NCBI RefSeq assembly: GCF_003076755.1
Contig: NZ_QDKM01000004.1
Span: 248,001-312,000, forward strand
Origin: Pararhodobacter oceanensis
Lineage (GTDB): Bacteria > Pseudomonadota > Alphaproteobacteria > Rhodobacterales > Rhodobacteraceae
Direction of reading: 5' to 3'
Length of the DNA stretch: 64,000 bases
In this document: positions 56,497-64,000 of the stretch, in pieces
Layout of the letters: every line of letters starts with the position of its first letter
How positions within the stretch are numbered: position 1 is the stretch's first letter
Notes under the pieces: model-generated
Database searches by the model: none
Seen by the model: only the letters and a program-made list of their open reading frames with translations
Told to the model about the DNA's origin: nothing
Made by a program: the position numbers and the translations under genes

Positions 56497-57720
56497 TTAC
56501 AACACCTGATCTAGCGCGGCAATCAATTGGTCAACCTCGGCGCGCGTGGTGTAATGCACAAAACTCAACCGCAGCACGCCATGATCGGCGTCGGCACCCA
56601 TCGCGCCAAGCGCCCGCAGCGCGTAGAAATCACCGCCGCCCGCCATAATCCCGTGGCGGGCAAGCGCGCGCGCAAGATCCTCGCCGCGCGCCTCGGTTTG
56701 CAGGGCCACGGTCGGCGCGCGGTTCTCGGCCTGATGGGGCCCCAGCACGCGAACCTCGTTGCGGGTGCCCAGATAATCGAGCAAAGGCTGCAGCAACGCC
56801 GTTTCATGGTCGCGCATCAACTGATGGGCAAGCGCCGCCCGCCCCTTGGCATCCAGCCCGCCACCGCCGTGATGGGCGGCGAATGCGTCGATGTAATCGG
56901 CCATCCCCGCGCAGGCCGCGATCTGCGCATGATCCGGTCCGGCGGGCGTAAACCGTTTGTAAAGAACCTCGGCGTTAAAATAATGCGCCTGATTGGGCAG
57001 CGCCATGCCAAGGTCGCGCCGGATCACCATGATGCCCTGATGCGGACCATAGGTTTTATAGGCGGAAAACAGATAGATATCGGCGCCAAGCGCGGCGACA
57101 TCGACAAACCCATGCGGCGCGTAGCTGACGCCGTCCACGCAGGTCACCGCGCCCGCCGCATGCGCCATACGGGAGATTTCAGCCACCGGATTCACTTCGC
57201 CCACCACATTCGAACAATGCGGAAAGCAGACCAGTTTGACCGGACCGCTCAGCAGCGCTTGCAGGCGTTCGAGCGGCAAATGACCGGTTGCCGGATCAAT
57301 CTGCCATTCGCGCACCTCGATGCCCGCATCGGCAAGGCGGCGCCACGGGCCGGTGTTCGCCTCATGGTCTTGGTTGGTGACAATGATCGCATCGCCCGGT
57401 TGCAAATACTGCCGGAAGGCTTGCGCCAAGACATAGGTGTTCTGCGTCGTCGACGGGCCGAAAGACAGCTCATCCGTATCGACGCCCATCATCGCCGCCA
57501 GACGGCTGCGCGCCTCGTCCATCTCGGCGCCGGCCAGTTGCGAGGCCTCATAGGGCGCATAGGGCTGCACCTTGCGCTGGTGATAATAGCGCGTCAGCCG
57601 GTCGATCACCGCACCGGCGGTATAGCTGCCGCCGGCATTTTCAAAAAACGCCTGCCCTTGCAGACTGGGTTCGGCAAAGGCGGGGAATTGGGCGCGGGTA
57701 AAATCACTATCAAGGGTCAT
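56497..57720 (-). CDS. Class V PLP-dependent enzyme, cysteine desulfurase-like
   Basis: Fold-type I PLP protein of 407 residues, resembling the cysteine-desulfurase-like family (TIGR01976 type). FENAGGSYTAGAV opens the active site and the PLP Lys is in YLFSAYKTYGPHQG, while the region where SufS has the catalytic Cys reads MAGGGDFYALRALG without Cys. Desulfurase activity is therefore doubtful; an aminotransferase or epimerase-like activity fits better. The ATG at 57720 has GGAG six bases upstream. Divergent from the GntR regulator with 80 bases between them. Confidence 0.85.
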   Translation of the reverse strand: MTLDSDFTRAQFPAFAEPSLQGQAFFENAGGSYTAGAVIDRLTRYYHQRKVQPYAPYEASQLAGAEMDEARSRLAAMMGVDTDELSFGPSTTQNTYVLAQAFRQYLQPGDAIIVTNQDHEANTGPWRRLADAGIEVREWQIDPATGHLPLERLQALLSGPVKLVCFPHCSNVVGEVNPVAEISRMAHAAGAVTCVDGVSYAPHGFVDVAALGADIYLFSAYKTYGPHQGIMVIRRDLGMALPNQAHYFNAEVLYKRFTPAGPDHAQIAACAGMADYIDAFAAHHGGGGLDAKGRAALAHQLMRDHETALLQPLLDYLGTRNEVRVLGPHQAENRAPTVALQTEARGEDLARALARHGIMAGGGDFYALRALGAMGADADHGVLRLSFVHYTTRAEVDQLIAALDQVL

Positions 57721-57800
57721 GCGAATCTCCATATCTGGCGGCAGCTTAGCCACGCGGATCGCCGCCGAACAGGGTCACAGCTCGATTGACAGGATTCCCG

Positions 57801-58700
57801 ATGTCTGACATTCTGATCGGCAATAATAATAGTGTAAAAACGCAGCAGGTTGATGGCATGAGCAGCAGCGCCCCCAGTGACGGGAAGGCGACCGACCGCG
57901 TGAGCGCGATTGCGTCGGTTCTTCAAGACAATATTCTGACCGGCCATTACGCGCCCGGTGATCGCCTGCCCTCCGAGGCGGATCTTTGCGCCTATTTCAA
58001 GGTCTCGCGCCCGACCCTGCGTGAGGCTTTGGGCCGGTTGACCGCGCGCGGGTTGATCCAAGCCAAACGCGGCGCCGGTGGCGGGGCTTTTGTCACCCAG
58101 CCTTCCGCCGATCTGGTGTCTGATCAGATTTCCGCTTTGGTCGCAATGGCCACACGGTTGGACGATTACGCCCACCGCCCGCTGTTGACCGAAACCCGCA
58201 TCCAGTTGCAAATGGGCTGCGCCGATCTCGCGATCCTGAGGCAATCCGACATCTCGGATATGCGCGCCGAGATTGACCTACAGTCCGATTTCGCCATTTC
58301 CGAGGCCGAGTTTGTCGCTTCCGTCCGGCGCATGCATCTGGCGTTGGCCAGCGCCTCGGGCAACGCCTCGATGAGCATTCTGGCGCAGGGGTTGATTGCC
58401 GCGGAATTCGCCATCACTCCCACTGAGGGCTATCCGACCCGCATCCGCGCGCGGTTTCTCTCCTATCACGTGCGCATTGCCAATGGCATCGCGGGCGCGC
58501 GCAGTGAGGATGTGCGCGGCGCCCTGACCGAACTTTGGGGGTTTGAGCAAAACCGCCATCTTGACCCCGAAGACGACCAGCCTCCTGCCGAACGCCCGCC
58601 CCGCATGCGCGATCTCAGACTGCCGCCGGTGCAGCGCCTGACCCCGTTGCAGCCCGCCGAGGATGACAGTTCTGACGGAGCCGCACCCGACGGCAGCTAA
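57801..58700 (+). CDS. GntR/FadR family transcriptional regulator
   Basis: Regulator of 299 residues. Winged HTH at about 40-105: GDRLPSEADLCAYFKVSRPTLREALGRL and GGGAFV, followed by an FCD-type all-helical ligand domain and a Pro/Asp-rich tail. FCD members respond to carboxylic acids. The ATG at 57801 (MSDILIGNNNSV) is preceded by an AGGA site. Placed between two class-V PLP genes, divergent from one and upstream of the other across ssrA; it probably controls one or both. Confidence 0.88.
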   Translation: MSDILIGNNNSVKTQQVDGMSSSAPSDGKATDRVSAIASVLQDNILTGHYAPGDRLPSEADLCAYFKVSRPTLREALGRLTARGLIQAKRGAGGGAFVTQPSADLVSDQISALVAMATRLDDYAHRPLLTETRIQLQMGCADLAILRQSDISDMRAEIDLQSDFAISEAEFVASVRRMHLALASASGNASMSILAQGLIAAEFAITPTEGYPTRIRARFLSYHVRIANGIAGARSEDVRGALTELWGFEQNRHLDPEDDQPPAERPPRMRDLRLPPVQRLTPLQPAEDDSSDGAAPDGS

Positions 58701-58746
58701 GATCCCCTGAGCCCAGAGCTTTCGCAGATATTCCGCGGCTTACCCC

Positions 58747-58775
58747 TTGAGCCTGCGCCCCCGCGGCCCTATATT
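58747..58775 (+). promoter_or_regulatory. Promoter of ssrA
   Basis: TTGAGC (58747-58752), exactly 17 bases, TATATT (58770-58775). Transcription would begin near 58782, just upstream of the tmRNA acceptor piece. Confidence 0.55.
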
Positions 58776-58781
58776 TGCCCT

Positions 58782-59093
58782 GTCGCTGGCAACAGTGACT
58801 ATGGACATAAACGCGCTCGTAATACACGGATCGGACCCGGGGGCGGTACCCGGCGGCTCCACCAATATCCTTCATTTGGGGATCATGGGGCCGAAACAGG
58901 ATCGACGAACGCTTAAAGGGGTTAGCTTTGTCTCGGTGAGGTACCACCGTTATCGGTCCGAAACGTACAGTTGCAAATGACAACCGTGCTCCGGTGGCCG
59001 TTGCTGCGTAAGCAGTAACCTAAACCGAAACTTAAGCCCTTGCGCCTAGCCGCGTAAGGCGGGGTTCGCAGGCACCTGGCAACAGAAGCCTGC
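58782..59093 (+). ncRNA. ssrA: Transfer-messenger RNA, circularly permuted two-piece form
   Basis: The acceptor piece comes first and ends CGGCTCC followed by ACCA (58861-58864). After an intervening loop the coding piece starts GGGGCCGAAACAGG at 58887. GGGGCCG pairs with CGGCTCC across seven positions, rebuilding the acceptor stem. The tag reading frame is at 58973-59011, ANDNRAPVAVAA then TAA. This permuted order is the known alphaproteobacterial form (two-piece tmRNA after removal of the loop). It rescues stalled ribosomes with SmpB, which is not in the window. The exact ends are estimated from the promoter and terminator. Confidence 0.93.
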
Positions 59094-59098
59094 ATTTT
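59068..59098 (+). terminator. Terminator of ssrA
   Basis: GCAGGC (59068-59073) and GCCTGC (59088-59093) enclose a 14-base loop and are followed by ATTTT. It closes the tmRNA transcript. Confidence 0.6.
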
Positions 59099-59282
59099 CA
59101 TTACATATCAAATACTTGCGTAGCGTTGTTAAGGTGCATATTGCGGGGTTTTCAGTGCCGCTTCGCCACGTCACCCTTGGGCGCATGGTTGACGGCTGGC
59201 CGCTTCGCCCGCATACCAAGCGGGATGTTTTGTGTCGCAAATGAGCTGCGCTGCATCGATGAAAAAATTCAGGACCCCTTTG

Positions 59283-60539
59283 ATGATCCGCGAGAATCCC
59301 GACCTGATCGCCGCCATTCGTGACCGTTTCGCCCATGTCGATAGTTGCCCGTTTCAGGGCCCCCGCGTTTTCTTTGAGAATGCCGGTGGCGCGTTGACGC
59401 TGAAATCGGTGGTCGAGACCTCGGCGACCTATGCTGCGATCCCCGACAACCAAGGCCGCGACAACCCTGCGGCGCATGCACTCATGGCGACGATTGCCAA
59501 GGCCAAGGCTGATCTCGCGCTCCTGATGAACGCGCCCTCAGGGCAGTTTTTCGCGGGGGAAAGCGGCACCGAACTGTTGTTCCGCCTGATCCGCACCGCC
59601 TGTGTCAACGCGCCCAAGGGGGGCAAAGTCATCGGATCCAGCATCGAACACCCGGCCAGCCGCAGCGCGGCGCAACGCTGGGCCGAGATCGCGGGGCTCG
59701 ACTATATCAGCGTCCCCCATGACGATTCCACCGGTCAGGTCTCGCCCGAGGCCTATGCCACTTTCATGACCCCCGATGTCGCGGTGGCAACGATCCTCCA
59801 TGCCTCGCCGGTCACCGGTATGGGCATGGATGTGGCGGGAATTGTGCAGGAAATCCGTAAGGTTGCGCCCGAGTGCATGATCATCGTTGACGGTATCCAG
59901 CACGCCGCGCATGGGCAAATCGACCTCGCGGCTTACGATGTCGATGGCTATGTGATCTCGCCCTATAAGATGTTTTCGCGCCATGGTTACGGGATTGCAT
60001 GGATCTCGGACCGGTTGACCGCACTGCCCCATGACATGCTGATGAATGCGCCTGCCACCGGCTGGGAGTTCGGCACCCGCGACACCGGTGCTTATGCCAC
60101 AGTCTCGGATGTGGTGCGCTATTTTGAATGGCTGGGCGGTGAGGTTTCGGACGTCACGGATCCGCGCGCGCGCATTGAGGCGGCGGGGCGTGCGATCCAT
60201 GATTATGAGACGCATCTGACCAACGCGATGCTGCATGGCACCGGCAACCTGCCCGGACTGGCGGAGATGGCGCATGTCACGGTGCTGGCGGGTATCGATA
60301 ATCCGGCGCGCGAGGGGCTGGTGTCAATTGCGGTGAAGGGCCATGCCTCGCCGGATGTGGTGCGCCTGCTCAACGAGAACGGCATCCGCACCCACACCCG
60401 CAAGGCCGATCACTACAGCGGCAATGTGCTCGATCCATTGGGGCTGAGCGACTGCATCCGCATCTCGTTGTGCCATTACAATACCGAAGCGGAAGTCGCG
60501 CAATTGCTCAGTGTTTTGAAGGATCTAGAGCCTGCCTGA
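59283..60539 (+). CDS. Class V PLP-dependent aminotransferase-fold enzyme
   Basis: Fold-type I PLP protein of 418 residues, with RVFFENAGGALTLKSVVE near the start, Asp in MIIVDGIQHAAHGQ and the PLP Lys in YVISPYKMFSRHGYG. As in the enzyme at 56497, the cysteine of the desulfurase loop is missing in its C-terminal domain (IRTHTRKADHYSG), so its name as a desulfurase would be misleading. The ATG at 59283 has an AGGA site. A start at 59259 or 59232 is possible, since the gene lies downstream of ssrA with 180 bases free. Confidence 0.83.
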   Translation: MIRENPDLIAAIRDRFAHVDSCPFQGPRVFFENAGGALTLKSVVETSATYAAIPDNQGRDNPAAHALMATIAKAKADLALLMNAPSGQFFAGESGTELLFRLIRTACVNAPKGGKVIGSSIEHPASRSAAQRWAEIAGLDYISVPHDDSTGQVSPEAYATFMTPDVAVATILHASPVTGMGMDVAGIVQEIRKVAPECMIIVDGIQHAAHGQIDLAAYDVDGYVISPYKMFSRHGYGIAWISDRLTALPHDMLMNAPATGWEFGTRDTGAYATVSDVVRYFEWLGGEVSDVTDPRARIEAAGRAIHDYETHLTNAMLHGTGNLPGLAEMAHVTVLAGIDNPAREGLVSIAVKGHASPDVVRLLNENGIRTHTRKADHYSGNVLDPLGLSDCIRISLCHYNTEAEVAQLLSVLKDLEPA

Positions 60540-60588
60540 AGCGCTCCGGCCCTGCGCTCTCGTGCGCATGGCCAGAGGTCTGTGCGCA

Positions 60589-62214
60589 CTATCGGTGAAA
60601 CTCGCCCATCCCATAGGGATCAAGATGTTCAATCCGCAGGCTGTTTGACCGCCCGGCCTCCGGCGCGCTGAAAGTGACCCGCGAGATCGAGCCTGCGGGC
60701 GCGTTCTCGGTGAAAGGCGCGAGGGTGAAATCATTGCCGTCCCAATGGCTTAACGGCTCGACTTGGCCATTGGGCCCGATGATCAGCGACAAGGCGCCAC
60801 CCTCCGCGATTACCTCCACCGGACCGTAATAGCTGTTCTGATAGCGACCAGCATAGGTGCTCAGGTCGTGCGGTGGCGCGGGATCGGCGGGGCGCGCTAC
60901 GCCTGCCAACTCGCCAATCGGGGCCATAAGTGTGGCCATGAGCGCGCTATACCCCGCAAACCAATCGCGGGTCGGCTGGCCGAATTGCGCCATATCGAGG
61001 AATGTCGCGCTGATTGCCTCGGCCGCACCGGTGGGCGCGGCGTTGGTCAACACGGTGATGCCCAACCCCAGCGAGGGGATCATCGAGACACTGGTGCCCG
61101 CCCCCAGCGCAAAGGCGCCGGAGTGACTTAATGCAACGCGGCCAGAGGGTTGCACGGCGGTGTTAAACCCGTATCCGTAAGCCCCTGCGCGCGCCTCCAT
61201 CTGCCGCGGCGGCGAGGAAATCATCTGTGGCGACACCGCAGGCAGCAGCGCTTCTGGACTGATCAGGCTTTCACCATTGTGGGTGCCATTGCCCAAGATC
61301 AGCACCATCCAAGCCGCCATATCGCGGGCGCTGGAACTGGCGCCACCGGCGGGTGATTGCGCGTCGGGCTGGCGCAGATCTGCCACCGCATAGCCCTCGG
61401 GCGTGGGGATATGGCTGGAGGCGCGGTTCTCACGGGCGATGAAATCGGCGTGGTGCGATGTGGTCGCCTGCATCCCCAAGGGCGCATATAGCAGCTCTTG
61501 CGACAGATCCGCCCAATCCTGCCCGGCTGCCGCTGCGGCGGCCTCGGCGGCGGCGGTCAGGCCGAAATTCGTATAGGCATAGCTGGCGCGAAACGGGCTC
61601 AGCGGCAGTTGCGACAGGCGTTCGAGCACCTCGCGGCGCTGATAGCCGATGTCTTCCAGCAGATCACCGGCGTGATCCGGCAGGCCCGAGCGATGGGCGT
61701 AGAGATCGCCGATGGTGACATGTTGCGTCACCCAATCATCCGAAAGCGCGAACCAGGGCAGGAGTTCGCGCATCGGCGTGTCCCAAGTCACCACCCCCTG
61801 CGAGACCAGACGCGCGATCACCGTGGCGCCGATGGGTTTTGACAGCGAGGCGAGCAGGAAGGCGGTGTCTGCATCGACCGCAGGATCCGCATCAACCCGC
61901 CGCTGCCCGAAGCCCCGCGCGTAAACCGTCTCGCCGTTGTGCACCACCGAGACCGCCAAGCCTGGCACGCCGCTGCGCTGCCAGATCTCGGCGATAATAT
62001 CGTCGAGCGCCGCGATGGCCTGCGCGATCTGCGCCGCGCTCACCGCCAGCGCCACATATTGATCGGGCGGGCCGACCGGCTGCGGTAGTTCCACCGGCGC
62101 TTGCGCCGCAAGCGGTGCGGCGAGGCAGAACGCAAGCGCCACCCCCGCGCCGACAGGCTTCAGGCGCAGCGACGGGTGCAACGTCGCGTCGGGTCGGGTT
62201 GGTCTCGGCATCAT
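60589..62214 (-). CDS. Serine hydrolase, beta-lactamase (class C) family, exported
   Basis: Secreted penicillin-binding-protein-fold hydrolase of 541 residues. The signal peptide has core VGAGVALAFCLAAPLAAQA. The catalytic SxxK is in LASLSKPIG, the YxN is in SYAYTNFG and the third motif is in ALSHSGAF. The C-terminal 120 residues form a beta domain like DUF3471. Members hydrolyse diverse esters, amides or peptides; resistance function should not be assumed. Convergent with the PLP enzyme gene. Confidence 0.87.
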   Translation of the reverse strand: MMPRPTRPDATLHPSLRLKPVGAGVALAFCLAAPLAAQAPVELPQPVGPPDQYVALAVSAAQIAQAIAALDDIIAEIWQRSGVPGLAVSVVHNGETVYARGFGQRRVDADPAVDADTAFLLASLSKPIGATVIARLVSQGVVTWDTPMRELLPWFALSDDWVTQHVTIGDLYAHRSGLPDHAGDLLEDIGYQRREVLERLSQLPLSPFRASYAYTNFGLTAAAEAAAAAAGQDWADLSQELLYAPLGMQATTSHHADFIARENRASSHIPTPEGYAVADLRQPDAQSPAGGASSSARDMAAWMVLILGNGTHNGESLISPEALLPAVSPQMISSPPRQMEARAGAYGYGFNTAVQPSGRVALSHSGAFALGAGTSVSMIPSLGLGITVLTNAAPTGAAEAISATFLDMAQFGQPTRDWFAGYSALMATLMAPIGELAGVARPADPAPPHDLSTYAGRYQNSYYGPVEVIAEGGALSLIIGPNGQVEPLSHWDGNDFTLAPFTENAPAGSISRVTFSAPEAGRSNSLRIEHLDPYGMGEFHR

Positions 62215-62342
62215 CGGCTCCTACTCGTTACACTTGCGCGCATCCGATGACGGCATCCGCCAGCGGTTGCGCGAGCGTAGCGCGTTGAAAGATCAGAGCA
62301 ATGGGTTTTTCCGCTCAATTTGTCGCCAGATATCGGCTAGCC

Positions 62343-62576
62343 TCAGCTCCCGGTGTCAGCCTTATCCATCAAGCCGCGAATATGGCGCGCGAACCACCAT
62401 GTCAGCGGCAGGCCCAGTATCGCCCCGAGCCAGAGCGCGGTGAGGGGTTGCATCGCCGGCAAGCCCAGCCAAGTGCCGAAGAGGCCCAGCATAAACAGGT
62501 TGATCACCGCCGCGCCCGCACCAAAGGGATATAGCACCAGCGCCAAGCGTCCGACGCCCCAGCCCTCCTGTTTCAT
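62343..62576 (-). CDS. Small two-helix membrane protein of the nor operon
   Basis: A 77-residue protein with two hydrophobic helices (VLYPFGAGAAVINLFMLGLFG and LTALWLGAILGLPLTWWF). It starts in the stop codon of the preceding gene (ATGA). It is not the NnrU family protein, which is about 190 residues. NorF of other denitrifiers has about the same size and topology, so a NorF-like accessory role is possible. A longer reading to 62648 overlaps the previous gene and is rejected. Confidence 0.6.
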   Translation of the reverse strand: MKQEGWGVGRLALVLYPFGAGAAVINLFMLGLFGTWLGLPAMQPLTALWLGAILGLPLTWWFARHIRGLMDKADTGS

Positions 62577-62767
62577 CTGCGCCGCACCAGCAGATGCACC
62601 GCAACGAGCGCCAGCACAAAGCTGACCGAGGCGGCGAAAAACCACCATTCGGCGGTGGCGGATTGCGGCTGCGGGATCGGGCGGGTGAAGCCTTGCTGCG
62701 CCAAAGCCAGCGTCGGTGCGGTCAGCATCGTAAAGAGCGCGGCAAGCGCGGTGCGGATGCGGGACAT
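62573..62767 (-). CDS. Small membrane protein after norD, NnrT-like
   Basis: A 64-residue protein. The N-terminal hydrophobic segment could be a signal peptide (cleavage after LALA), followed by QQGFTRPIPQPQSATAEWWF and a second helix to the C-terminal RRR. In Rhodobacter sphaeroides norCBQD is followed by small genes nnrT and nnrU, required for nitrite and nitric oxide reductase expression. Position and size fit NnrT, but identity is not proven. It starts 2 bases after the norD stop. Confidence 0.6.
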   Translation of the reverse strand: MSRIRTALAALFTMLTAPTLALAQQGFTRPIPQPQSATAEWWFFAASVSFVLALVAVHLLVRRR

Positions 62768-62769
62768 GG

Positions 62770-64000
62770 TTAACTCTCCTGTGTCAGGCTGCGGTAGATA
62801 TCGGGCAGAACGCGGGTCAGCCGGTCGGGGCGTGGCAACAGATGAAAGCCGCCGCGCCCGAATATCCGCGCAAACCAGTCCTGCCCGTCTTCGTCGATGA
62901 TGATGCCGTGCACGGTCTGGCCGGTGCGGCGCGCCTCGCTGACCGCCATATGGCTGTCCTCAATCCCGTGCTGGCCCTCGTAATGGTCCAGATCATTGGG
63001 CTTACCGTCGGTCAGCACGATCAACAGCTTGCGCGCGGCGCTTTCCTCGGCCAGTTGCGCGCTGACATGGCGGATCGCGGCGCCAAGACGGGTGTAATGA
63101 CCGGGTTTCAGGGCGCAGATGTTTTCGGTGACCTGCGCGCTCATCTTTTGCTCGAAACTCTTGCAGCGGGTGACAAACACGCGGTCGCGCTTGAGCGAGG
63201 AAAACCCCCAGATGCCCAGCCGGTCACCGGCCACGTCAATGCCCCCGGCCAGCGCCGCCAAAGCATCGCGTGCCACGTCAATCACGCAGGTGTCACCCAC
63301 CGCCGATTCCGTCGAGCGCGAAGTATCGGCCAGGAAGGCCACGGTCAGGTCGCGCTGGGTCTGGCGCGAGGCCAGAAATACGCGGTCATCGCAGCGCCCC
63401 GAAGCGCGCAGGTCGATATGTGCGGCAATCGCTGCGTCGAGGTCCAATTCATTGCCGTCAATCTGGCGTGGCTGCAAAATCCGGCGCGGGCGCAGGGTTT
63501 CGAACTGGCGGCGCACCTGTTCCATCCGCTTGCGGTCGGGCTTGAACGCATGATGTGGATCAGGCTCGGCCTCGACCTCGAGCACGCGGCAATGGTCTGG
63601 CATGTAACTGCGCGACCGGTGGTTCCATTCAGGATAGGTGAATTCATCGGCCAGACGCTCATGGTCGGCATCGGCAGGCGACAGATCAAGGTGCAGTCGC
63701 AGGCGCGTCGCTGCGCGGCGGTCGTTTTTCGACAGGGTGATATTGTCCTGATCCTCGGCGGCCTTTTGGGCGTTTTCCTCATCGTCATCATGGATCGAGC
63801 GGTTGAGATTCATCGATTCCACCCATGAGAGGATCGACTCAAACCGGTGCAGGATGAAGCTATCCTTGCGGTTGGCCTGCTCTTGATCCTTGCGAAACCC
63901 CTGTTTGCGCGAGGTTGTGGCCGCCGCTGCCGGAGCCTCGGGCGCGTCCTCTTGCGGCTCATCCACTGCGTCACCGGAGCCGGGCGGATGCAACGCCAGC
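62770..64000 (-). CDS. norD: Nitric oxide reductase activation protein NorD (C-terminal part)
   Basis: Partial: the frame stays open to the window edge, so the N-terminus (roughly the first third of about 620 residues) is missing. A charged linker and the segment FTYPEWNHRSRSYMPDHCRV precede a von Willebrand A domain. Its MIDAS reads FLADTSRSTE and LLIVLTDGKPND, with GDRLGIWGFSS between. NorD works with the MoxR ATPase NorQ, encoded outside, to mature the NorBC reductase. The organism is therefore likely able to reduce NO. Confidence 0.9.
   Translation of the reverse strand, partial: LALHPPGSGDAVDEPQEDAPEAPAAAATTSRKQGFRKDQEQANRKDSFILHRFESILSWVESMNLNRSIHDDDEENAQKAAEDQDNITLSKNDRRAATRLRLHLDLSPADADHERLADEFTYPEWNHRSRSYMPDHCRVLEVEAEPDPHHAFKPDRKRMEQVRRQFETLRPRRILQPRQIDGNELDLDAAIAAHIDLRASGRCDDRVFLASRQTQRDLTVAFLADTSRSTESAVGDTCVIDVARDALAALAGGIDVAGDRLGIWGFSSLKRDRVFVTRCKSFEQKMSAQVTENICALKPGHYTRLGAAIRHVSAQLAEESAARKLLIVLTDGKPNDLDHYEGQHGIEDSHMAVSEARRTGQTVHGIIIDEDGQDWFARIFGRGGFHLLPRPDRLTRVLPDIYRSLTQES

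Noticed and set aside
56527-57789. A 420-residue plus-strand reading frame opposite the class-V PLP gene.
   Set aside because: Arg/His-rich antisense frame; the opposite strand encodes a recognisable PLP enzyme.
60589-62214. Calling the SxxK hydrolase an antibiotic resistance beta-lactamase.
   Set aside because: The family is broad and the C-terminal extra domain and context give no support for beta-lactam hydrolysis.
62343-62576. Naming the 77-residue protein NnrU.
   Set aside because: NnrU family proteins are about 190 residues with more membrane helices.

Overview
The window is a dense chromosomal segment of an alphaproteobacterium of the order Rhodobacterales (Rhodobacter/Roseobacter relatives). 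The main evidence is the gene order hflX-hfq-trkH-trkA-ntrX-ntrY-ntrC-ntrB-dusB, a circularly permuted two-piece tmRNA gene, the olsB-olsA / chpT / proA-proB-obgE / rpmA-rplU neighbourhood, a trgA-trgB tellurite locus and a nor operon end. Coding density is very high, many genes overlap by the ATGA/GTGA coupling pattern, and there is no sign of insertion sequences, phage, CRISPR or tRNA genes. Genus and species cannot be read from the sequence.

Layout. 13-12022 (minus strand): translation and RNA factors (hflX, hfq, dusB), potassium uptake (trkAH) and two nitrogen-responsive two-component systems (ntrBC, ntrYX). 12211-18494: isoprenoid ispDF, pgpA, pncC, a RatA/Coq10-type protein, hpt, a methyltransferase, an unrecognised alpha/beta-fold protein and pyrC. 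18491-25993: an orphan Flp-pilin-like peptide, a CocE-type hydrolase and a complete peptide-type ABC importer. 26101-34484: ThiE-like protein, ornithine-lipid genes olsBA, DUF3553, chpT, proline genes, obgE, GNAT, and ribosomal L27/L21. 35014-41049: a tightly coupled five-gene operon with a GT2 glycosyltransferase, an unknown protein, two tandem sulfotransferases and a TPR-glycosyltransferase, probably for a sulfated surface glycan. 41265-45751: pseudouridine catabolism (psuKG), DUF502, patatin and 3-hydroxybutyrate dehydrogenase. 46000-52158: an orphan solute-binding protein with a coupled entericidin, then an XRE-cupin regulator divergent from an acyl-CoA ligase/FrnE/MFS operon. 52155-56480: stress genes trgB, trgA, cfa and phrB. 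56497-60539: two class-V PLP enzymes flanking a GntR regulator and ssrA (tmRNA). 60589-64000: a secreted beta-lactamase-fold hydrolase and the 3' end of a nitric oxide reductase operon (norD plus two small membrane proteins).

The two least explained items are the glycosyltransferase/sulfotransferase operon and a candidate small RNA or attenuator at 45814-45889. The latter has a sigma-70-like promoter, two hairpins and a U8 terminator in the gap between bdhA and the solute-binding protein gene. Both NtrC and NtrX lack the sigma-54 contact loop, which fits the known sigma-70 mode of Rhodobacter NtrC.
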